The notes under the pieces: generated by a model | What the model was told of the DNA's origin: nothing | The model's input: the letters and a program-made list of their open reading frames with translations, nothing else | The model's database searches: none | Shown here: positions 59,291 through 64,000 of the stretch, in pieces | How the letters are laid out: the number at the start of each line of letters is the position of its first letter | Numbering within the stretch: position 1 is the first letter of the stretch | Assembly: GCF_001613345.1 (NCBI RefSeq) | Contig: NZ_BDCE01000076.1 | Coordinates: forward strand, 80,905 to 144,904 | DNA from: Nocardia uniformis NBRC 13702 | Lineage (GTDB): Bacteria > Actinomycetota > Actinomycetes > Mycobacteriales > Mycobacteriaceae | Length of the DNA: 64,000 nucleotides | Direction of reading: 5' to 3' | Translations under genes and position numbers: made by a program

Positions 59291-59310
59291 GCGTGCATGA
59301 GCACGGACAC

Positions 59311-59500
59311 TCTTATCGCAGATCAGCAGGATGCGATCGTGTTCGGCAGTAACTGCGGATCCGACGTCGAACATCGCCGAAAGCACCTCGCGCTCACCGA
59401 GTTTCGGGTCGGCCAAAGCCCACAGCATCGGCATCCCGGTCGGAGTACACACCAGATACAGCTTCAACCCCCCAGTAAAAACGGGGGTGCGACGCGCAGT
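59311..59500 (-). pseudogene. IS982-like transposase remnant
   Basis: On the minus strand the frame reads PVFTGGLKLYLVCTPTGMP, then LADPKLGEREVL and ILLICDK. This is the middle of a DDE transposase of the IS982-like group, in which DKG normally follows. Similarity ends near 59311, just 20 nt from the stop codon of the giant gene. No start, end or terminal repeat is left. Confidence 0.65.
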
Positions 59501-59599
59501 ACCCGTTGACTCGCCGACACCCGCATCATGCGGTCCATCGAGGCGGTCGGATTGATGTTCCAGGCGCGTGGCCTCGGCGACTCGCTTCGAAGTGGCCAG

Positions 59600-60031
59600 T
59601 CAGGCGGCCAGGGGACGGGCGGGCCCAGCGTGGCAGCGGCAGGCCAATCGGCGGACCTCCATGCCCGGTGGGGCGGCGGCGAAATAGATGGTTCGGCGGT
59701 CCTGCTCCACTGTGGTCACCACGGCCGGTGTGCACGCGAGCCAGCCGGCGGTGGCGGCCGATACCGGGTGCCAGGGGCCGAAGCCATGCGGCGTGGCCGG
59801 TGGTGTCGGGAGTGGGGGAATGTCCACCTTCTGGCGCAGCGCGTCCGGGACCCGGAAATGGCAATAGAACTCGGGCCGCACACCGGAGGTGAGGTCACGT
59901 GCGATAGCCGTCGCCTGTTCGAAACTCGGCGCCGGGATATATATCTGTGGATTGGTGCTCGGAATGACAGCCCACTGCCAGAGTGTGGTGGTGGGGTGCA
60001 TCACGATCCGAGTGCGCTGGTCGGCACTCAA
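59600..60031 (-). CDS. Hypothetical protein (about 143 aa)
   Basis: The most upstream sensible start is TTG 60031, which overlaps the stop of the preceding small gene as TTGA; ATG 60001 would give 133 residues. The protein is soluble, with aromatic and Pro-rich segments (LWQWAVIPSTNPQIYIPAPS, PPLPTPPATPHGFGPW) and a Cys pair near the end (LACRCHAG). No family is recognised. It is probably translated together with the small membrane protein upstream. Confidence 0.6.
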   Translation of the reverse strand: MSADQRTRIVMHPTTTLWQWAVIPSTNPQIYIPAPSFEQATAIARDLTSGVRPEFYCHFRVPDALRQKVDIPPLPTPPATPHGFGPWHPVSAATAGWLACTPAVVTTVEQDRRTIYFAAAPPGMEVRRLACRCHAGPARPLAA

Positions 60032-60174
60032 TACACCGCTCCGGCTCCGGTGGCGATGACGCCGATAACGACGACGAACGCCATGATGGCCGCGACCAGC
60101 AGTAGTGCGAAGCCGAGGCTGTCGAGTATGCGGGAGCGGTTGAATCGGTGGTGTCGGTTGAGGTGAAGGTGCAT
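60028..60174 (-). CDS. Small single-pass membrane protein (48 aa)
   Basis: Minus-strand ATG 60174 has GGAG 9 nt upstream; ATG 60189 is an alternative. A His/Arg-rich N-terminus (MHLHLNRHHRFNRSR) precedes one strongly hydrophobic helix (LGFALLLVAAIMAFVVVIGV). The basic N-terminal part is likely cytoplasmic. It forms a two-gene unit with the hypothetical protein that follows. It could be an accessory or immunity-like membrane peptide; nothing in the sequence proves this. Confidence 0.6.
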   Translation of the reverse strand: MHLHLNRHHRFNRSRILDSLGFALLLVAAIMAFVVVIGVIATGAGAVY

Positions 60175-60227
60175 GATTTCCGGCTCCATTCGATGTGCGG
60201 CAAAGTGTGCCGAACATCGTCGAGGCG

Positions 60228-60242
60228 ACCGGTTTGACCGGT
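60228..60242. promoter_or_regulatory. ACCGGT-TTG-ACCGGT operator-like site
   Basis: Two copies of the self-complementary hexamer ACCGGT are separated by 3 nt, about 40-55 nt upstream of the small membrane-protein gene on the minus strand. Position and symmetry fit a repressor or activator site. No regulator is linked. Confidence 0.35.
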
Positions 60243-60444
60243 ACTGATAGTTTGCTAGATGAATTCTAGTACCCACTTCAGGATCGCTATTCCCTCTATT
60301 GGGCATAGATTGGCCTGGGTTGAAAGAGTCTTTCGTGAGCGAGAGTGGGAGTTGCCTGTCGTTGACGTGCCCTCGACTTCGGCGGTGTAGTTAGTCCCGA
60401 AGATTGTTGTGTACCAATCCTGGAGGGTGTGATGGTCGGGGATC

Positions 60445-60608
60445 AGTTGGACGACGCCGTCCAACTGAGCGGCGTCGCGGGTGCGGCCAGGCTCCCGCCG
60501 GGGTGACAGCGCCGTCACCCACGGGGGCCGCGTAGGCAGCCTCACCTCGAGAGACCCACACCCTGTGGCATTCGTGTAGCTGGAAGCCGCCTTCGGCGAG
60601 CCGAAGGC
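60445..60608 (+). other. Three perfect hairpins in a 369-nt gene-free stretch
   Basis: The 60307-60675 gap has no credible gene. It contains three perfect inverted repeats: AGTTGGACG/CGTCCAACT with a 4-nt loop (60445-60466), GGGTGAC/GTCACCC with a 6-nt loop (60501-60520), and GCCTTCGG/CCGAAGGC with a 4-nt loop (60589-60608). They lie upstream of the lipoprotein gene. They may be a structured leader, a small RNA, or simply GC-rich hairpins. Confidence 0.4.
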
Positions 60609-60675
60609 AAGACACCCGGCGGATGTGCGGCTACGGTTGTGCTGATCAGCGGCGATCGGCGGTAGGAGTTCTCGT

Positions 60676-61389
60676 TTGCGACATCTCAAGATCCTGGCAC
60701 CGATCATCGCTATGGCCGCGATGGCGATGGGCTGTGACAATGCCACCGACCCGGACAGCGACGGAGTTACGGCAGGCTATGCGGTTGTACGGTTGAACCA
60801 GTTCGATCCCGACAGGTTCGCGGCAGGTGCCGATGCCGTCGACGAGTTCGAACGTATCCACGCCGAACAGCCTGGCTTCCTCGGAACTCTGGGCGTCGAT
60901 CTCGGGCAGGGGAAACAGATCGATATCAACCTGTGGGAAACCGAAGACCAGGCGAATAGCGCGCTGCCGACAATTGGCCCTGTCGTCGCCCGAACACTGT
61001 CCCCACTCATGGCGGCCCCGTCTGAACTGATCGGAACCGGGCAGATCAACAAAGGCGCGGTGGGCGAGGGCGGATCGATCGCAGGTTATGCGGTTGTACG
61101 GTTGAACCAGTTCGATCCCGACAGGTTCGCGGCAGGTGCCGATGCCGTCGACGAGTTCGAACGTATCCACGCCGAACAGCCTGGCTTCCTCGGAACTCTG
61201 GGCGTCGATCTCGGGCAGGGGAAACAGATCGATATCAACCTGTGGGAAACCGAAGACCAAGCGAATAGCGCGCTGCCGACAATTGGCCCTGTCGTCGCCC
61301 GAACACTGTCCCCACTCATGGCGGCTCCTTCCGAACTGATCGGAACCGGACAGATCAACAAAGGCGCGGTGGCTTTCCAGCAGTTTTGA
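60676..61389 (+). CDS. Lipoprotein with two identical ABM-like repeats (237 aa)
   Basis: TTG 60676 follows GGAG 8 nt upstream. Residues 1-20 form a lipoprotein signal (hydrophobic IIAMAAMAMG, then Cys20). Residues 33-129 and 136-232 are identical in all 97 positions, joined by GEGGSI. Each repeat (VVRLNQFDPDRFA, AEQPGFLGTLGVDLGQG, INLWETEDQA, PSELIGTG) resembles the ferredoxin-like ABM fold of small monooxygenase-type proteins. The tandem pair could form an internal dimer at the outer face of the membrane. No catalytic residue can be assigned. Confidence 0.75.
   Translation: MRHLKILAPIIAMAAMAMGCDNATDPDSDGVTAGYAVVRLNQFDPDRFAAGADAVDEFERIHAEQPGFLGTLGVDLGQGKQIDINLWETEDQANSALPTIGPVVARTLSPLMAAPSELIGTGQINKGAVGEGGSIAGYAVVRLNQFDPDRFAAGADAVDEFERIHAEQPGFLGTLGVDLGQGKQIDINLWETEDQANSALPTIGPVVARTLSPLMAAPSELIGTGQINKGAVAFQQF
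60772..61371 (+). repeat. 309-bp tandem duplication in the lipoprotein gene
   Basis: Units 60772-61062 and 61081-61371 (period 309 bp) differ at six positions. All six are synonymous (GGC/GGT, CAG/CAA, GCC/GCT, CCG/CCT, TCT/TCC, GGG/GGA), leaving the encoded 97 residues unchanged. Confidence 0.97.
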
Positions 61390-61657
61390 GCGCGGCTTCG
61401 ACGAGCCGGGCGCTGGATGACAGGTCTTCGGTGGTCGGCACTTGCTGTGCGGCGGGCTGTCACTGATCGACTACGAGACCCACATGGCTGTCGTGCGTGC
61501 GACGGCCGAGGCGGCCCTCCTTATGAGACGAGGCCGCATCGAGGAACCCTCCACACTTTGAGGGATTAACATTCCCGACAACGGGAACCGAAGTAGTGGA
61601 ACCGCGGAGTACCGTTCGGTCTATTCGGATAGATCAGCTCGACGACGGGATGTTGAT

Positions 61658-63319
61658 GTGAGTGTAGTGCTGGCACCGGGGCGATGGAGTCGTGCCGTTC
61701 GTAGGGTTCGGAATATCATTCACCCTAACGTTACCGTTACCGCACCTCCGGATAACGTCGTGGCCGAACGTAACCTCGCCGTTCCGTCGCGTGACGGCAC
61801 AGTTCTGCGTGTGAATGTCTATCGTCCAGCCGAACCGGGCAAGTATCCCGTCATCATGTCCGCACACCCTTACGGAAAGGACTATTTGCCTAAACCGACC
61901 CGACGCGGCTACCGCCCGTTCCCCAACCTACGAATACTTCCTCAGTCGGAACCGTTTTCCTTCTCTGCATGGACTGGGTGGGAAGCACCAGATCCGGCTC
62001 ATTGGGTACCACGAGGTTACGTCGTGGTCAACGCTGATCTTCGCGGCTGGGGCACTGCGGAGGGTACCGGACAATTGCTGGCCAGAGACGAGGGGAGCGA
62101 CTATCACGACCTGATCGAGTGGGCCGCGGCCCAGTCGTGGTCCACCGGCAAGGTAGGGCTCAGTGGGGTCTCGTACCTGGCTCTGTCTCAGTGGGCTGCG
62201 GCAGCTACTCATCCACCGCATTTGGCCGCGATTTCCCCGTGGGAGGGATTCACCGATTTCTATCGCGATGTCGCCATGCCGGGTGGTGTCCGTGAAAATG
62301 GCCTCATGATCGTGTGGACCAAGGGGACAGCCCGTACCAGGTCCGACAGCAATGTCGACTTGCGTAAAGAGCAGTTGGTCAGGCCGCTGTTCGACGAGTG
62401 GTGGGCGGACCGCAACCGCGATATCGAGAAGATCACGGTGCCGCTGCTCGTATGCGGGAGTTTTTCCGACCATAACTTGCATTCACGCGGTTCATTCGAA
62501 GGGTTCCGCAGAGCGGCATCGACACAGAAGTGGCTCTATACCCATCGGGGCCCGAAATGGTCCGTTTACTACAGTGCTGATGCCCTGGCCGAGCAGGACC
62601 GCTTTTTCGACCACTTCCTCAAGGAGAAGGACAACGGTCAGGACACGTTGGCCCCGGTCCGATTGGAAATTCGCAAAGACGCCGACACCATTACCTCGGT
62701 GCGTCGGGAGCAGGAATGGCCGCCGGCCGGTACGGAATGGCCGCGCTTGCATCTGCGTCAAGATGGGAGCTTCGCCGACCAGCCGGAATCGGCTGCGGCC
62801 ACCTCGTCCTTCCACACACGTCGACGCGGCCTCCGGTACCGCCACCGATTCGCCACGGATACCGAAGTCGTCGGCCCGATGCGACTTCTGCTGCCCGTGG
62901 AAGTCGCTCACTGCGACGATGTGAACATCTTCGCCGGGGTCCGCAAGATCTCCGACGGCAAGTCGGTCGCCTTCGAAAACGGCTACGGATTCAGGGGCTC
63001 ACTGGTGACCAACGGCATGCGGAAAGCATCCCACCACTTGCGGGACTCGGACGGCAAACCGCGCGACGATGCCGCCGAATCGCTCGCACCCGGCCAGGTC
63101 GTGCAGTTGGAGATCGAGTTGCTGCCATCAGCCACCCTGTTCGAAGCGGGTGATGAACTGGAACTGGAGATCGCGGGCCGCTGGTTCTACGCGCGCAATC
63201 CATTAACCGGGCAGTTCCCCTCCTACTACGAGAAAAGTCCACGGGGCCGATGCGTCGTGCATCTCGGTCCGGGCCATGACGCGTACCTCGAGGTTCCTGT
63301 CCAAGGGCGCGGGAGGTGA
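61658..63319 (+). CDS. CocE/NonD-type alpha/beta hydrolase (S15 family-like, 553 aa)
   Basis: GTG 61658 is the likely start (no ATG in frame nearby). The N-terminal hydrolase part has the S15/CocE order: SRDGTVLRVNVYRP, a DLRGWGTAEG segment, the nucleophile elbow GLSGVSYLA (Ser172), CGSFSDHNLHSRGS (Asp271) and THRGPKW (His296). The C-terminal part, from about 330, is the jelly-roll domain of this family (VEVAHCDDVNIFAGV, EAGDELELEIAGRWF). These enzymes cleave esters or amides; the substrate cannot be told. No signal peptide is seen. Its stop overlaps the start of the recombinase remnant. Confidence 0.88.
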   Translation: MSVVLAPGRWSRAVRRVRNIIHPNVTVTAPPDNVVAERNLAVPSRDGTVLRVNVYRPAEPGKYPVIMSAHPYGKDYLPKPTRRGYRPFPNLRILPQSEPFSFSAWTGWEAPDPAHWVPRGYVVVNADLRGWGTAEGTGQLLARDEGSDYHDLIEWAAAQSWSTGKVGLSGVSYLALSQWAAAATHPPHLAAISPWEGFTDFYRDVAMPGGVRENGLMIVWTKGTARTRSDSNVDLRKEQLVRPLFDEWWADRNRDIEKITVPLLVCGSFSDHNLHSRGSFEGFRRAASTQKWLYTHRGPKWSVYYSADALAEQDRFFDHFLKEKDNGQDTLAPVRLEIRKDADTITSVRREQEWPPAGTEWPRLHLRQDGSFADQPESAAATSSFHTRRRGLRYRHRFATDTEVVGPMRLLLPVEVAHCDDVNIFAGVRKISDGKSVAFENGYGFRGSLVTNGMRKASHHLRDSDGKPRDDAAESLAPGQVVQLEIELLPSATLFEAGDELELEIAGRWFYARNPLTGQFPSYYEKSPRGRCVVHLGPGHDAYLEVPVQGRGR

Positions 63320-63682
63320 TCGCGTGGCAGACCGGCACCGCGCGGCTGCTGCCGCGCATGCTGGCCGGCCGCAAGTCCGTCGACCTCGCCACGGGGCGGG
63401 CGCGGCTGTCCTACCGGCGTGCGGCCGAGCTGTTCGAGGCCCAACACCGCGTCTTTCGGCGGCGGCCCGTACACGCTGCACCAGCTGCGGCATTCCCGGC
63501 TCACGTACGCCGCGGAGGAGGGTGCCTCGACGCCGGTGTTGATGAAGTTGTCCGGTCACAGCTCGGTGCGCGGCCTCGCGAAGTACGCCAGGCGCCCGAT
63601 GAGGGACTGCGCCGCTATCAGGCTGACAGCGACCCGGCCGCCCGGCGGCGTCCGGGTCGCTGAGAAGCGCACGAGCCGATGA
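63316..63682 (+). pseudogene. Frameshifted tyrosine recombinase (integrase) remnant
   Basis: The pieces of a phage-type integrase catalytic domain lie in two frames: WQTGTARLLPRMLAGRKS and ATGRARLSYRRAAELFE in one, LHQLRHSRLTYAAEEGASTP and LMKLSGHSSVRGLAKYARRP (with the Arg, His and Tyr of the active site) in the other, then LRRYQADSDPAARRR back in the first. Two frameshifts and an internal deletion after RKS make it inactive. It marks an old mobile-element or integration site. Confidence 0.8.
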
Positions 63683-63780
63683 GGCTGGTCGGCGTGTTGG
63701 AGGTCGGGGGTTCGTGGCGGCGCAGCTGAAAGTCGATGCGTCGCTGATCCGTACAGCGCCGATTGTTACTGCCAGCCGCT

Positions 63781-64000
63781 CTACTCGACCTTCGTCGCCA
63801 GTTCACGGACCGCGCGGACGAAGACATCCGGGCGTTCGAAGTGGACATTGTGACCGGAGGCGACTTCGACCAGGGTCGCTGTCGGTAGGTGTGCCAGCAC
63901 CTTGCCCACGTCCTTGTCGTCCATGGCCGCCATGAGGACTCCGTTCTTGTCGTAGTACGACTTGCGGTGCTGGAACCAGTAATTGGTGTGAATCAGTACC
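63781..64000 (-). CDS. Alpha/beta hydrolase, C-terminal part (partial)
   Basis: The minus-strand frame runs from the window edge to TAG at 63781. The product reads TNYWFQHRKSYYDKNGVLMA, then VLAHLPTATLVEVASGHNVH and FERPDVFVRAVRELATK. SGHNVHFERPDVF is the usual catalytic-His segment at the end of alpha/beta-fold hydrolases. The start and nucleophile lie outside the window. Between it and the recombinase remnant (63683-63780) nothing is seen. Confidence 0.75.
   Translation of the reverse strand, partial: VLIHTNYWFQHRKSYYDKNGVLMAAMDDKDVGKVLAHLPTATLVEVASGHNVHFERPDVFVRAVRELATKVE

Noticed and set aside
54980..57825. Insertion-sequence ends framing the HATPase-PPTase block
   Set aside because: The 26-bp identity is a direct, in-frame coding repeat. 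No inverted terminal repeats or transposase are present, so it is better explained by duplication or recombination.
60255..60746. Minus-strand 163-codon frame across the lipoprotein start
   Set aside because: It is antisense to the lipoprotein signal peptide, and its product is a low-complexity mix with no motif.
61430..61563. Short plus-strand frame ending ALLMRRGRIEEPSTL before a TGA
   Set aside because: It reads like protein but has no start codon with a ribosome site and no known family. It may be a remnant, but the evidence is too thin to list as a gene.

Overview
This is a high-GC actinobacterial window. It is most likely Nocardia or a close mycolic-acid relative. I infer this from the GC-rich third codon positions, many GTG/TTG starts, repeated EspC-like type VII (ESX) secretion-target proteins paired with YbaB/EbfC-like proteins, a DUF4254 gene, and a CpnT-like N-terminus on a very large protein. 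No ESX core gene (EccA-EccE, MycP) and no RNA gene is visible. The window therefore looks like an ESX substrate or effector island whose secretion machine lies elsewhere.

Layout. 1-4161 holds a 119-bp tandem duplication carrying tiny overlapping ORFs, then four small to medium ORFs ending in the first of three large paralogues. These paralogues have a WXG/EspC-like N-terminus, a Pro/Ala-rich linker and a shared C-terminal domain; they end at 4161, 6578 and 8920. Between the first two lies a palindromic repeat and the decayed 3' end of a lost paralogue. 9042-13592 holds two related ESX-substrate-like genes facing each other across a truncated EspC-like gene, and a divergently transcribed NlpC/P60 cell-wall hydrolase. 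A DUF4254 gene follows on the minus strand.

14597-59290 is the centre of the window, a three-gene plus-strand cluster. It contains an EspC/WXG-type protein with a degenerate zincin-like C-terminus, a YbaB/EbfC protein, and one uninterrupted 42.6-kb ORF of 14,208 residues (about 1.5 MDa). The giant starts with a CpnT/WXG-like helical domain and hydrophobic segments. It then carries, in one polypeptide: a SecA-type DEAD motor; four zincin-like domains of which only one keeps HExxH; two zinc-ribbon-like clusters; two papain-like toxin-type domains; several RsbW-like HATPase domains, intact and decayed; an AbiEii/MenT-like nucleotidyltransferase; four helix-turn-helix units; a Nudix hydrolase followed at once by an R-S-E ADP-ribosyltransferase; tandem helix/beta repeats; an M20 metallo-amidohydrolase; a 4'-phosphopantetheinyl transferase; and a C-terminal aminoglycoside-phosphotransferase-like kinase. 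Pro/Ala-rich linkers with recurring short motifs join the modules. The simplest reading is a giant mosaic polymorphic effector built by repeated domain capture and duplication, exported by or associated with an ESX system. Secretion, processing and targets are inference.

59300-64000 looks like a scarred flank. It has an IS982-like transposase remnant abutting the giant's stop codon, a translationally coupled minus-strand pair (small membrane protein plus unknown protein), a lipoprotein with two amino-acid-identical 97-residue repeats, a CocE/NonD-type hydrolase, a frameshifted tyrosine-recombinase remnant, and the C-terminus of an alpha/beta hydrolase running off the window.
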